Assembly (NCBI RefSeq): GCF_022063185.1
Contig: NZ_CP091913.1
Span: forward strand, 2,419,501-2,483,500
Reading direction: 5' to 3'
DNA length: 64,000 nucleotides
Source of the DNA: Nostoc sp. UHCC 0870
GTDB taxonomy: Bacteria > Cyanobacteriota > Cyanobacteriia > Cyanobacteriales > Nostocaceae
The notes beneath the pieces were generated by a model. The model searched no databases. It was not told the DNA's origin and saw nothing but the letters and a program-made list of their open reading frames with translations. Below, piece after piece: positions 25,549 through 34,943 of the stretch. Position 1 is the first letter of the stretch; every line of letters starts with the position of its first letter. Position numbers and translations under genes: made by a program.

Positions 25549-26402
25549 TGACTAGCAATATTAGCAAAATCGACTGATTCAACTATGGGGGTATGGCCTA
25601 GCCAATTGACTCCAGACTGAGCAAATTGCTGAGGTGAACCGCTAACAGCGAAGCGAGTTGGTAGGGGGGGGTGAGTGTTGGTTAAGCCTAGTAGGTCTAA
25701 TTCTTGACTACAGGCGGTGACGACATGAACAGCAGGGTCAATAATTTTTACCTGAGTTGGGAGGAGCGATCGCACTACTGGCGCAAGTAAGGGATAATGG
25801 GTACAGCCATAAACTAAAGTATCAATGTCTTGTTGTAGCAAAGGTTCAAGATAAGACCTAGCTACTTCAGCAGTGTAGGGGTCTTGAATGCGGTTCTGCT
25901 CGATGAGTGGGACAAACTCTGGACAACCAACTTGCCACACGTCTACGTCAGGGTTGATTTCTAAAATGGCGTGTTTATAGGCATCGCTTTTAGCTGTGGC
26001 GGGTGTGGCTATGACACCTATACGCTTACCTTGCTGTACGGCTGCTTTTGCACCGGGGAGAATGACACCCAGAATGGGAATGTCATATTCGGCGCGGACA
26101 ATTTCTAATGCGAGTGCAGAACTGGTATTGCAAGCCATGATCACCATTTTGACCCGTTGCTGCTGCATCCAGTCTAGAATTTCGCGGACAAACTGGACAA
26201 TTTCGGCTTGGGAACGAATACCGTAAGGTAGCCTAGCGGTATCTCCAAAGTAAACAATTGATTCATTCGGTAATTGCCGATAGAGTTGGCGCAATACCGT
26301 TAGCCCACCTACACCACTATCAAAAACACCAATGGGAGCGCGTTGAGGCTCTTGGTCTAAGAACTCGTAAAGATTACCTTCAAAGCCGGAAGATGAATAC
26401 AC
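25545..26402 (-). CDS. murI: Glutamate racemase
   Basis: A 285-residue cofactor-independent racemase supplying D-glutamate for peptidoglycan. It has GVFDSGVGGLTVLRQLYRQL, both catalytic Cys in VIMACNTSSA and VYGCTHYPLL, and SIVYFGDTARLPYG. The stop codon (25545-25547) falls inside the terminal repeat of a family C MITE, which may have replaced the native last codons. It is followed upstream on the same strand by two amiC genes, so three cell-wall genes are grouped. Confidence 0.95.
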   Translation of the reverse strand: MYSSSGFEGNLYEFLDQEPQRAPIGVFDSGVGGLTVLRQLYRQLPNESIVYFGDTARLPYGIRSQAEIVQFVREILDWMQQQRVKMVIMACNTSSALALEIVRAEYDIPILGVILPGAKAAVQQGKRIGVIATPATAKSDAYKHAILEINPDVDVWQVGCPEFVPLIEQNRIQDPYTAEVARSYLEPLLQQDIDTLVYGCTHYPLLAPVVRSLLPTQVKIIDPAVHVVTACSQELDLLGLTNTHPPLPTRFAVSGSPQQFAQSGVNWLGHTPIVESVDFANIASH

Positions 26403-26522
26403 AGGCAGATACTGATTAAAATTTGGGGATTTAAAATACAGAATTTAGCAGACAATTGCCTAATTGACCATTAAATTCTGTAGGTATACCAATTAATCAT
26501 TTTTACTATATTTTTAATTTGC

Positions 26523-28373
26523 TCATCTTTTTAAATATTGTAGGATACCGCGAGCGATCGCCTCTGCCATCCGGTTTTGATATTCTGCTGAACCCAATCG
26601 AGGATTATCTTCCCGACCACTCATATAACCTACTTCTACTAAAATAGAAGGCATAGAACTCTTTCTGAGGACGTAGAATCTGGCTTTGCGTGTGCCTCTA
26701 TCTTTGATAGTACCAATACTTTGCAAAATATTCTTGCGGACAGCTTCCGCTAGGCCGTAGCCACTATCGTAATAATAGACTTCTAAGCCATTCACTTCGG
26801 GGCGATTCTCCACAGAGTTTGCATGAACACTGACAAACACTGTGGCATTAACTCGCTCGGCAATATCTACTCTACCTTGAAGCTCTACAAAGAAATCAGC
26901 ATCTCGCGTTAATACTGCTTGCACACCGTTCTGTTCTAAAATAGCGGCTATCCTGCGACCGATGGGTAACACTACATCTTTTTCTAAAAGTCCACCCAAA
27001 CCAGGCGCGCCTGGATCTTTCCCTCCATGTCCGGGGTCAATGACTACCAAAACTTTACCCCTGGGAACTGAAGAGTTTGGTATGGGCTGGGATGTAGTTC
27101 TGGGATTATCGGTATTTGTTTCTGGTGATTGCGCTTGGTTAGCTGATGGTAATGGTAAAGCAACTGGGGGTATAAATCGCCGCGAGGGTTGTAAATCTAA
27201 TGCCAAAAGCTGGTTGCTGACTTGATTGAGTTCCCCTATTTGGACTCCTGCTGCTGGTTGTACCAAAACAACTACTGTATTGGGTGCTTGGGGTTGCAAT
27301 CGTACCCTGAGAATTGGACTATTGGCAGTAAAAGCGGGGCCTTTGACGTTGGCAGCTAATTTGGCATTATTAATTGTGATACGGAATAATCCAGTGGATC
27401 TATCCCAACCACCTTGAGCCGATACCAATTGGTCAGCACGAATCAACAGTTGTTTGCCATTTTCGTCTAGTTCTATGGCTTGGATGGTAGCTGGTAAATT
27501 ATTAGCAGAAATGGGTTCTGAGTTATTTTCTCTGGGCGACCTAACCACATTTTTGCTAGGTAAAACTACAAAGCCACCGACGCTGCTGGTACTGACTCGC
27601 CAGTCAGGGCTATTTTTATCCAGCAGCATTGTCATGCGTACAGTTTGGGGTCGGTTTTGTAATTGGCTAAATTGAATGCGGCTGACACCATAACGATTGA
27701 CAGCAAAATCCTGCTGTTTGAGATTTGGTGATAAAGATGCGCCAGCAATATCGATATTGAGTACCTGTTGGTTTTCTGCGCGATTAAGTTGAATTTTAGG
27801 ATTACCACCACGGGTGCGGACAAAAAAGCCATCGCCTGTGACTTGGAGATTTTCGATTTGAGTTACAGATGCAACAGTATTAACTTCTGGTTCGGGATTA
27901 GTGGGCGTGACCGTGTAAATATTTCTGGAAGATGGGTTAGATGGTGGTTGCTGGGCAATTTCTGGGTTATCTATTCTACTTTCAGAGACTGGTGTGGGTA
28001 ATTGGACAGTCCAACGATTGGCACTAATCCCCACAAATTTGATTTGTTGGGGGTCGAGGGTATAACCAGGGGCTAGTTCTACTACTATCCGGGTGGTTTG
28101 GGGGTCAAACTGCCCCACACGCACTGATCGAATCGCACCCCCTACCTGTTGGGTGGACTGGGGTTTACCAAAGGTTATTCCTGGTAAGTCAATAACTAAG
28201 CGTGTGGGTTCAAAAATTAGTTGTGCTTGCGGTTGTACTGCTCCTGTGGTATTAATCTCCAAACGGTTTTGATTGGCATCAAATCGCCAAGAATCCAACC
28301 GAGTTGCCCAAGCTGGTGATGACAGTAACAACACCGTCCCTATAGTCCCGGTTATTAACCAGTCTAGTTTCAC
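26523..28373 (-). CDS. amiC2: N-acetylmuramoyl-L-alanine amidase with AMIN domains (AmiC2-like)
   Basis: A 616-residue periplasmic amidase that cleaves the stem peptide from MurNAc. Signal peptide (to about 23, PAWA), two AMIN domains (about 25-130 and 165-390; peptidoglycan/septum targeting), a Pro/Asn linker, and an Amidase_3 domain (about 440-616) with Zn ligands in DPGHGGKDPGA, LLEKDV and SVHANSVE and catalytic Glu in ILVEVGYM. In Nostoc and Anabaena, AmiC enzymes drill the septal nanopore array needed for cell-cell communication and heterocyst formation. Its neighbour at 28736 is a tandem paralogue. The label 2 follows remembered synteny with PCC 7120. Confidence 0.9.
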   Translation of the reverse strand: MKLDWLITGTIGTVLLLSSPAWATRLDSWRFDANQNRLEINTTGAVQPQAQLIFEPTRLVIDLPGITFGKPQSTQQVGGAIRSVRVGQFDPQTTRIVVELAPGYTLDPQQIKFVGISANRWTVQLPTPVSESRIDNPEIAQQPPSNPSSRNIYTVTPTNPEPEVNTVASVTQIENLQVTGDGFFVRTRGGNPKIQLNRAENQQVLNIDIAGASLSPNLKQQDFAVNRYGVSRIQFSQLQNRPQTVRMTMLLDKNSPDWRVSTSSVGGFVVLPSKNVVRSPRENNSEPISANNLPATIQAIELDENGKQLLIRADQLVSAQGGWDRSTGLFRITINNAKLAANVKGPAFTANSPILRVRLQPQAPNTVVVLVQPAAGVQIGELNQVSNQLLALDLQPSRRFIPPVALPLPSANQAQSPETNTDNPRTTSQPIPNSSVPRGKVLVVIDPGHGGKDPGAPGLGGLLEKDVVLPIGRRIAAILEQNGVQAVLTRDADFFVELQGRVDIAERVNATVFVSVHANSVENRPEVNGLEVYYYDSGYGLAEAVRKNILQSIGTIKDRGTRKARFYVLRKSSMPSILVEVGYMSGREDNPRLGSAEYQNRMAEAIARGILQYLKR

Positions 28374-28735
28374 AATCTTTTCTCCTGATTCGCATTCGTG
28401 AGAGCTTTCGACAGTTATTAGTTATTCAGTTATCAGTTATCAGTGCCAGGAAAGCAAGCTTGATAACTGTTTACTGTTCACTGTTCACTGATGCAATCTC
28501 AACATATTGGCAAATCCTCACACCGTCACCGTCCCAACTTTGGCTTTGGGGCAATCAAATTTTGTATCGGTATAAAAATAAAGCTAATGGCGTAGTATCT
28601 TAGCACGCAGTTTTGATTTTGCCATGCGCTCTATTTTTAACAAGGGTATAGGGGTATAGGGGTATAGGGGTATAGGGGAAGAGAGATTGTTATGCGTGTG
28701 TTGTTTGGGTGAGTGGCTGTCAGGAGAATGACTAT
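28374..28735. other. Intergenic region between the two amiC genes
   Basis: The first 80 bases upstream of the 26523-28373 gene (CACAATCTTTTCTCCTGATT then CGCATTCGTGAGAGCTTTCG) are repeated almost identically upstream of the other amiC gene at 30569-30640. A TTATCAG heptamer run follows (28420-28443), and GGGTATAG x4 lies at 28644-28675. Confidence 0.8.
28644..28675. repeat. Tandem octamer GGGTATAG x4
   Basis: Four perfect GGGTATAG units, one base different from the GGGTGTAG octamer after pdhB, so both arrays probably belong to one repeat class. Confidence 0.92.
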
Positions 28736-30571
28736 TTAGCGTTTGAGATATTGGAGAATCCCGCGAGCGATCGCATCTCCCATTTGGTTTTGGAAAGCCG
28801 GACTTCTCAATTTAGCCGAGTCCTCCCCACCGGTTAAAAATCCTGTTTCCACTAGAATAGAGGGCATAGAACTTTTTCTGAGGACAAAAAATCTGGCTCG
28901 CCGTACTCCCCGATCTCTAATATTCACACTTTGGCGAATGTTATTATGAACTGCGCGTGCTAAACCCAAACCACTGTCGTAATAATAGGTTTCCAAACCA
29001 TTGACATTTGTGCGTCCCCCACCGATGGCGTTAGCGTGGATACTAACAAACACATCAGCCTTAGCTCTTTCTGCCATCTGTACTCTTCCGGGTAAACTCA
29101 CAAAGTAGTCAGAGTTACGTGTCATCACTACTTGCACACCGTTTTGTTGCAAAACTTGAGCAACGCGCTGGCTGATGGGTAAGATGACATCTTTTTCACG
29201 TAATCCACCAATGCCAATTGCCCCTGGGTCTTTACCACCATGTCCAGGGTCAATCATCACTATAACCCTACCTCTAGGAGCGGGACGGGTTGGTGGGGTT
29301 ACGGGTTGAGGATTTCGAGGATCTGGTAGTTGTCCTTGAATGGGGGGTAAAGGTGGTGTGGTGATGTTCCGACGCGAACCTTGTAATTGCAAAGCCAAAA
29401 GCTGACTACCGACTTGGTTGAGTGACCCAACTTGCACTCCGGCTGCTGGTTGGACTAAGACAACTACAGTATTGGGGTTTTGGGTTTGTAACCGGACTCG
29501 TAGGATGGGACTATTGGCATTAAAAGTTGGCCCTTTAACGTTAGGGGCTAACTTAGCGTTAGTAATAGCAATGCGGAACAGACCAGTATTTCTATCCCAA
29601 CCACTGGTAGCAGATATATTTTGATCGGCGCGAATGACTAATTGGTTATCGGCTAAATCAATAGATTGAATAGTGGCTACGGCGTTGCTTGCAGGTACTC
29701 TGCTAGGTACGGTGACATTATTTGCTGAGTTATCAGAATTATCATTTCCTGGTAGTCTGACAACCCGACTGGGGAGAACTACCAAACCACCTGCACTACT
29801 TGAAGTGACCCGCCAGTCAGGGCTATTTTTGTCTACCCGTAAAGTCATGCGGACAGACGGTGTGGGGGTTTGCAGTTGGTTGAGTTCTACGCGGCTCACA
29901 CCATGTTTGTTTACAGGAATATTTCGCTGGGTGAGGCGTGGTGATAGAGTTGCACCAGCGATATCCATAAAGATAGTAGTGCGATCGCGGCTGCGATTGA
30001 CCTTAATTTGAGGATTACCGCCACTGGTGCGGACAAACAGACCATCCCCAGTCACTTGTAAATTTTCAACTTGAGTTGTTCCGGCTGCGGCAGTAACCAC
30101 ATTATTAGAAAATTCGGGTTTAGCGTCAGACTCCAGTGTGACTACGTTGTAAACACTATCTGGGTTAGACTCTGCCCTTTCCGCCGTTGGGGTGGGTAAT
30201 TGAACAGTCCAACGACTACTAGTAATCCCGACAAATTTGATTTGTTGGGGGTCGAGGGTATAACCAGGGGCTAGTTCTACTACTATCCGGGTGGTTTGGG
30301 GGTCAAACTGCCCCACACGCACAGACCGAATCTTACCCCCTACCTGTTGCGTGGACTGGGGTTTGCCAAATGTTATACCGGGTAAGTCAATAACCACGCG
30401 TGTGGGGCTAAAAATCAGTTGTGCTTTTGGTTGTACCGCTCCTGTGGTATTAATCTCCAAACGGTTTTGATTAGCATCAAATCGCCAAGAACTCAAACTC
30501 GTTGCCCAAGTTGGCGATGAAAGTAACAACACCGTTCCCACAGTTCCAGTTAGTAGCCAGTCTAGTTTCAC
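28736..30571 (-). CDS. amiC1: N-acetylmuramoyl-L-alanine amidase with AMIN domains (AmiC1-like)
   Basis: A 611-residue paralogue of the gene at 26523. The first about 130 residues are nearly identical (MKLDWLLTGTVGTVLLLSSP; GKPQSTQQVGGKIRSVRVGQ), then both AMIN regions and the Amidase_3 domain diverge more. Catalytic residues are kept: DPGHGGKDPGA, LREKDV, SIHANAIGG and ILVETGFLT. Upstream sequence is also duplicated, so this is a tandem gene duplication including the promoter. Both probably act at the septum with partly different roles. Confidence 0.9.
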   Translation of the reverse strand: MKLDWLLTGTVGTVLLLSSPTWATSLSSWRFDANQNRLEINTTGAVQPKAQLIFSPTRVVIDLPGITFGKPQSTQQVGGKIRSVRVGQFDPQTTRIVVELAPGYTLDPQQIKFVGITSSRWTVQLPTPTAERAESNPDSVYNVVTLESDAKPEFSNNVVTAAAGTTQVENLQVTGDGLFVRTSGGNPQIKVNRSRDRTTIFMDIAGATLSPRLTQRNIPVNKHGVSRVELNQLQTPTPSVRMTLRVDKNSPDWRVTSSSAGGLVVLPSRVVRLPGNDNSDNSANNVTVPSRVPASNAVATIQSIDLADNQLVIRADQNISATSGWDRNTGLFRIAITNAKLAPNVKGPTFNANSPILRVRLQTQNPNTVVVLVQPAAGVQVGSLNQVGSQLLALQLQGSRRNITTPPLPPIQGQLPDPRNPQPVTPPTRPAPRGRVIVMIDPGHGGKDPGAIGIGGLREKDVILPISQRVAQVLQQNGVQVVMTRNSDYFVSLPGRVQMAERAKADVFVSIHANAIGGGRTNVNGLETYYYDSGLGLARAVHNNIRQSVNIRDRGVRRARFFVLRKSSMPSILVETGFLTGGEDSAKLRSPAFQNQMGDAIARGILQYLKR

Positions 30572-31174
30572 AATCCTTTCTCCTGATTCGCATTCATGAG
30601 AGCTTTCGACAGTTATCGGTTATCAGTTATCAGTCCGAGGAAAGCAACCTTGATAAATGTTCACTGATTCACTATCTCAACATATTGGCCAGTCGTCACA
30701 CCTTCACCACCTAAACCTTTAGTTATAGTACCTTTATTGGATTTGAAAATTGGTATAAAAATAGAAATGAATGGGTTAGAATTTCAGTATGCCCTCAATT
30801 TTTACCTAACTATCAGGACATACAATTTATCCTCATAAAGCATCAGATGCAACAATGAGTTGACTAGATATTTATGATTGAGTTTTTTGATTGCTGGTAT
30901 CGAATTTTTAGGTAAAAACTCCAACTAATGTTAAATGATGGGGCAAAATTTCTAGTCGCTACTTTTTAATTACTGAACAATCATCATAGATTAAGACTGA
31001 AAAGACTATAAAACTGACAACAAATAACATTCCAAATGTTAGTCCTAATAAACCGAAAAATAGAATTCACAATGTCAGGGGACGGATAATCTCAGACAGA
31101 AGTTTCCCACAAATTCGACATTAGGCATTGATTGGGATGCAAAAAAATTCTTTCCAGTCACCAGTCCCCAGTCC
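30572..31174. other. Intergenic region upstream of amiC1-like gene
   Basis: About 600 bp. The 70 bases next to the gene are the duplicated leader described for amiC; TTATCAG heptamers follow. The rest is AT-rich with no ORF of note, and CCAGTCA/CCAGTCC heptamers occur at 31155-31173 by the antiporter remnant. Confidence 0.45.
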
Positions 31175-31575
31175 TTATTCCTCTAAAATCAATTTCTCTG
31201 AATTTTGTGCTACTTTATCTGATTCAGGAAAAACAAACCGTAACAAGGGAGGAGCTAAAAAGGTTGTGAGGATAACCATCATGATAATTGCTGCCCCCAA
31301 TGATGCAGAGAGAACGCCACTAGCAGCACCGACACCAGCAAAAACCAATCCGACTTCACCTCTAGGAATCATACCCACACCAATAGCTAGGCGGTTAAGT
31401 TGGGATTGACCAAAGATGCTAAAGCCTGTGATCACTTTACCGACAATTGCTACGACAATCAGGAAAATTGCCATAATTAGACCTTCCCTGTTGCTGGGAA
31501 TGGCTGGATTTAATACTCCTAAGTCCGTTTTTGCGCCTACAGTGACGAAGAAGATAGGAGAGACTTGCCCTTGGT
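31175..31575 (-). pseudogene. C-terminal remnant of a CPA2-type Na+/H+ (or K+/H+) antiporter
   Basis: About 133 codons in frame from VSPIFFVTVGAKTDLGVLNP through the last membrane segments (IPRGEVGLVFAGVGAASGV, ILTTFLAPPLLRFVF). This is the C-terminal third of the exchanger domain of NapA/KefB-like antiporters; families are normally 400-plus residues. The N-terminal part is missing, and reading upstream meets a TGA at about 31585 in sequence that looks like a TnpB right end. No start codon suits a functional product. Interpreted as a gene truncated by an IS-mediated deletion. Confidence 0.8.
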
Positions 31576-31634
31576 AGCATCAGTCAGTGAAGCGTCAAGA
31601 ATCACGGATGCTTCAGCCCGGTGAGTATGTCAAA
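31576..31634 (+). mobile_element. Solitary TnpB-type right end (IS relic)
   Basis: AGAATCACGGATGCTTCAGC followed by CCGGTGAGTATGTCAA (31600-31634) has the same plan as the right end of the intact TnpB element (AGAATCCCC-hairpin-GGGGAGTGTCAA, minus strand) and of the relic at 9437. Only the terminal hairpin and perhaps 25 bases of the preceding tnpB tail remain. It sits exactly at the breakpoint of the antiporter gene. Confidence 0.5.
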
Positions 31635-31640
31635 AGAGCT

Positions 31641-32060
31641 TTATATCGATGTGCTACTGCTTGTTAATTCCATCAGGTATTGCCAATAAATATCAGGTAC
31701 TGGTACTACAGATAATCTGGGAAGTCTCAATAAATCAAACTCTGCAAACTTCCCGATTTGCTTAATCTGGGATAGAGTTACAGGCTGACTAACTCTTTGC
31801 AATGGTCGCACATCCACAACTACCCGCTTGAGATCATCTAACGTTGGGTCTGGATAAGGTTGACTAGTTATCTCAGCTACACCCATAATTTGCCGTTCTT
31901 TACCAGTGTGATAAATTAATGCCAAATCCCTAAGCTGCATTGTTCGTAGATGTTTGAGTGCTAGGGCATTGTTAACACCATCCCAAACTGTACTGCCATC
32001 TCGTTCTAAATCAAAGTATGAGTAATTGTCTGGTTCAGTTTTAAGCAGCCAATATGCCAT
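31641..32060 (-). CDS. EVE-domain protein
   Basis: A 139-residue EVE (PUA-like) protein, expected to bind modified bases in RNA or DNA. It has the canonical opening YWLLKTEPDNYSYFDLE, WDGVNNALALKHLRTM, LALIYHTGKERQIMGVAEI and VDVRPLQRVSQPVTL. Length is normal. The last residues (TSSSTSI) lie within 10 bases of the IS relic, so the C-terminus may have been altered by the same event. It is monocistronic. Confidence 0.92.
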   Translation of the reverse strand: MAYWLLKTEPDNYSYFDLERDGSTVWDGVNNALALKHLRTMQLRDLALIYHTGKERQIMGVAEITSQPYPDPTLDDLKRVVVDVRPLQRVSQPVTLSQIKQIGKFAEFDLLRLPRLSVVPVPDIYWQYLMELTSSSTSI

Positions 32061-32309
32061 ATAAAATATGCCTGTAAACTTTATATCTCCCTCTCAGAAA
32101 TTGGTTTGAAGCAGGAGATAACGAATTTTGATCCTGCCCTGTGCTATAGAAATACACGTAGGCTTTGCCTACCCTACATTACTTCAGTACCCGTTATAAA
32201 AATTTTTGGTGTAATTTTTAGTTTCCGAAAATGTAACCGTTCTAGAGTTTGACAATAAAACTGTCAAAGTAGAAACATCTGTACAAATTTTTAGAGGAGT
32301 GTAAATCTT

Positions 32310-33056
32310 ATGTCTAGAGCTGCTTTATTTTCTTCTCAGTGGCGTGCTGGAAAATTTTGGCAACCTCTACCGTTAGTTTTGCTGGTATTTGTGACTTTTG
32401 GACAACCTGGAATGGCGCAAGAAAAAGAAAAATTATTGCGGACGCTGACTGTCACAGGTAGAGGCGAAGAATCAATCCCCACAACTATTTCCGAAGTGAG
32501 CTTGGGGGTAGAGATTCAGGGAAAAACTGCTCAAGAGGTACAACAAGAAGCGGCGCGGAGGTCATCGGCGGTAGTGGCTTTCCTCAAAAGTCGCAATGTG
32601 GATAAATTACAGACTACGGGGATTCGTCTAAATCCAGTTTATAGTTACACGAATAATGTGCAGCGAATTACTGGATATGCTGCTAATAACACCGTCAGCT
32701 TTCGTATTTCTACGGAAAAAGCTGGAACATTGTTAGATGAAGCTGTAAAAGCTGGGGCGACCCAAATTAATAGCATTAGGTTTGTGGCTACTGATGAAGC
32801 GATCGCAGTTGCTAGACAACAAGCTTTAAAGGAAGCTACCCAAGAAGCTCAAAAACAAGCTGAAGCTGTGTTTAACGCTCTCGGCTTCCAGTCGAAAGAG
32901 GTAGTAAGTATTCAAATTAATGGTGCAAGCGCACCTCCACCACCCATGTTATATCGTGCTGAGGCTGCTAAGTTAGCTAGTGCCGACGCTTCCACCCCTG
33001 TAATTGGTGGCGAACAACAAGTTGAAGCCTCTGTGACGTTGCAAATTAGTTATTAG
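32310..33056 (+). CDS. SIMPL-domain (DUF541) secreted protein
   Basis: A 248-residue periplasmic protein. A signal peptide of about 35 residues (LPLVLLVFVTFGQPGMAQ) precedes a SIMPL/DUF541 domain: LTVTGRGEESIPTTISEVSL, VAFLKSRNVDKLQTTGIRLN, and VSFRISTEKAGTLLDEAVKA. Bacterial members are linked to oxidative stress resistance, outer membrane or cell-surface functions, without a defined biochemical activity. ATG at 32310 follows GAGGAG. A perfect hairpin separates it from the convergent ssb gene. Confidence 0.88.
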   Translation: MSRAALFSSQWRAGKFWQPLPLVLLVFVTFGQPGMAQEKEKLLRTLTVTGRGEESIPTTISEVSLGVEIQGKTAQEVQQEAARRSSAVVAFLKSRNVDKLQTTGIRLNPVYSYTNNVQRITGYAANNTVSFRISTEKAGTLLDEAVKAGATQINSIRFVATDEAIAVARQQALKEATQEAQKQAEAVFNALGFQSKEVVSIQINGASAPPPPMLYRAEAAKLASADASTPVIGGEQQVEASVTLQISY

Positions 33057-33064
33057 TCAAGAGT

Positions 33065-33103
33065 TAAGAGTCAATAGTCTACAGTAATGACTATTGACTC
33101 TTA
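33065..33103. terminator. Bidirectional terminator-like hairpin
   Basis: TAAGAGTCAATAGTC (33065-33079) pairs perfectly with GACTATTGACTCTTA (33089-33103), loop 9 bases, between convergent SIMPL and ssb genes. It is built from the same AGTCAATAG heptamer units seen elsewhere, so it may have arisen from a repeat. Confidence 0.75.
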
Positions 33104-33111
33104 AATTCCAG

Positions 33112-33471
33112 TTAAAAATGTTCTGAGGGGAAGTCTCCGCCTCCATCTCTATCTTGCTTAGAACCTAGTAGTTCTAGTTGGTCTACTTGTATAACTGGCG
33201 TAGACCTTAGCATCCCTGTTTGAGCATCATTCCAAGTATTAAATTTTAAAGTACCTTTGACAGCAATTTGCTTACCTTTTTTGACATAATTACCTGCTAT
33301 CTCTGCTGTTTTCCCCCATAGTTCTAAATTAAACCAGTCAGGTTCATCACTGTTACGTGATCTACGGTCAACAGCTAGTGTTAATCTACACTTAACGCTA
33401 CCAGACTCGAAATATTTAATATCTGGATCACCACCTACCCGACCAACTAAAGTGACAATATTGATACTCAT
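33112..33471 (-). CDS. ssb: Single-stranded DNA-binding protein (short form)
   Basis: A 119-residue OB-fold protein that coats single-stranded DNA. INIVTLVGRVGGDPDIKYFE, SVKCRLTLAVDRR and WFNLELWGKTAEIAGNYVKK (conserved SSB strand/aromatic positions) are clear. The tail is short and ends DFPSEHF instead of the acidic DDDIPF tip that recruits repair proteins, so it may be a specialised paralogue. ATG at 33471 has AAGGTG upstream; a GTG three codons earlier is also possible. Confidence 0.92.
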   Translation of the reverse strand: MSINIVTLVGRVGGDPDIKYFESGSVKCRLTLAVDRRSRNSDEPDWFNLELWGKTAEIAGNYVKKGKQIAVKGTLKFNTWNDAQTGMLRSTPVIQVDQLELLGSKQDRDGGGDFPSEHF

Positions 33472-33480
33472 TTGCTTCAC

Positions 33481-33803
33481 CTTTTAGTACAGAAGTACTT
33501 ATATATTTTGACTCCTATAATAGCCAATTGTGAACCTATTGAAAATCTCTGAACAACTTCACTATAGGGTTCAGTATAAAAATGAGCAGAATTACCTGAA
33601 GAATCTGAAAAAATATACGGATATAGTGAACTAGTCCAAGAATATCAGATAGTTAGAGGTGAAAAACTAGGTAAGAATTACCGTCATTTACCACAAAATA
33701 ATTTATTGGGCTAGACTCTAGAGCAAAAAAATAATAGAATCCAGCACGATTCTCTTTAACAGTTGTAGTCTAGAATTATCGCAAAGTAGGGGGCGTGAGA
33801 CGA
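33481..33803. other. Intergenic region upstream of mreB
   Basis: About 320 bp between divergent ssb and mreB. AT-rich, presumably with both promoters. AATAGAATCCAGCACGATTC near 33732 is partly repeated between mreB and mreC (AATAGAATCCAGTA at 34901). No ORF. Confidence 0.4.
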
Positions 33804-34847
33804 GTGGGTCTGTTCAGGAACTTTCGCACATCGTGGGATATGGGTATCGACCTCGGTACTGCCAATACCCTCGTTTATGTGTCTGGTAAAGGTATTGTAC
33901 TCCAAGAACCTTCTGTAGTTGCTATCGATCAAAACGAAAAAGTAGCTCTAGCAGTAGGGGAAGAAGCTAAAAGAATGCTCGGCCGCACACCGGGAAATGT
34001 CATCGCCTTGCGACCTTTGCGCGATGGTGTCATTGCTGACTTTGACACGGCAGAGTTGATGCTGAAAAGCTTTATTCAGCGCGTTAATGAAGGTAGGTCT
34101 TTGATATTACCTCGGATTGTTATTGGTATACCAAGTGGTGTCACTGGCGTAGAAAGAAGAGCTGTCATGGATGCAGCAGCTCAAGCAGGAGCAAGAGAAG
34201 TTTATTTAATTGATGAACCAATAGCAGCCGCCATTGGTGCAGGACTCCCAGTAGCTGAACCAACTGGTAATATGATTATTGATATTGGTGGCGGTACAAC
34301 AGAAGTTGCTGTGCTGAGTCTCCAAGGTACTGTGATTAGCGAATCAGTACGCATTGCTGGTGATGAATTAACGGAAGCCATCATCATGTACTTGAAAAAA
34401 GTGCATAACTTGGTGATTGGGGAACGGACTGCGGAAGATATCAAAATTCGGATTGGTTCTGCCTATCCTACCCATGATGATAATGAGGCAATGATGGAAG
34501 TGCGGGGTTTACACCTGCTTTCTGGTCTACCCAGAACTGTGACTATTAAAAGCCCAGAAATTCGTGAAAGTATGATAGAACCGCTATCTGTGATCATCGA
34601 AGCGGTGAAGCGCACCTTGGAACGTACACCCCCAGAACTAGCCTCAGACATTATTGACAGAGGCATTATGTTGGCTGGTGGAGGTGCTTTGCTCAAGGGG
34701 ATAGATACCCTAATTAGCCATGAAACAGGTATTGTTACCCATATTGCGGCTGATCCTCTCAGCTGTGTTGTGTTAGGAACAGGGCGGGTGCTAGAAAACT
34801 TTAAACAGCTAGAACGGGTGTTTAGCGGGCGTTCTCGAAATATGTAA
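33804..34847 (+). CDS. mreB: Rod-shape actin homologue MreB
   Basis: A 347-residue MreB, which forms ATP-dependent membrane filaments guiding cell-wall synthesis and rod shape. Phosphate-binding motifs [25 protein letters not shown] and the C-terminal [12 protein letters not shown] are present, as is [18 protein letters not shown] at 33804 ([11 protein letters not shown]) is preferred; another in-frame GTG lies at 33795 and both are preceded by a GGGGGC tract. It heads mreB-mreC-mreD. In Anabaena these genes set cell shape but are not essential for viability. Confidence 0.95.
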   Translation: MGLFRNFRTSWDMGIDLGTANTLVYVSGKGIVLQEPSVVAIDQNEKVALAVGEEAKRMLGRTPGNVIALRPLRDGVIADFDTAELMLKSFIQRVNEGRSLILPRIVIGIPSGVTGVERRAVMDAAAQAGAREVYLIDEPIAAAIGAGLPVAEPTGNMIIDIGGGTTEVAVLSLQGTVISESVRIAGDELTEAIIMYLKKVHNLVIGERTAEDIKIRIGSAYPTHDDNEAMMEVRGLHLLSGLPRTVTIKSPEIRESMIEPLSVIIEAVKRTLERTPPELASDIIDRGIMLAGGGALLKGIDTLISHETGIVTHIAADPLSCVVLGTGRVLENFKQLERVFSGRSRNM

Positions 34848-34943
34848 TCAAAAATTTTTAGATATTGGGTTCTATTTGGTTGTAATTTGGGTTTTATATA
34901 AATAGAATCCAGTATTTTTTGAATTTATAGAAATAGGTTATCG

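Noticed and set aside
31128..31409. 93-codon plus-strand frame
   Set aside because: It is antisense to the antiporter remnant, whose membrane-segment pattern is clear.
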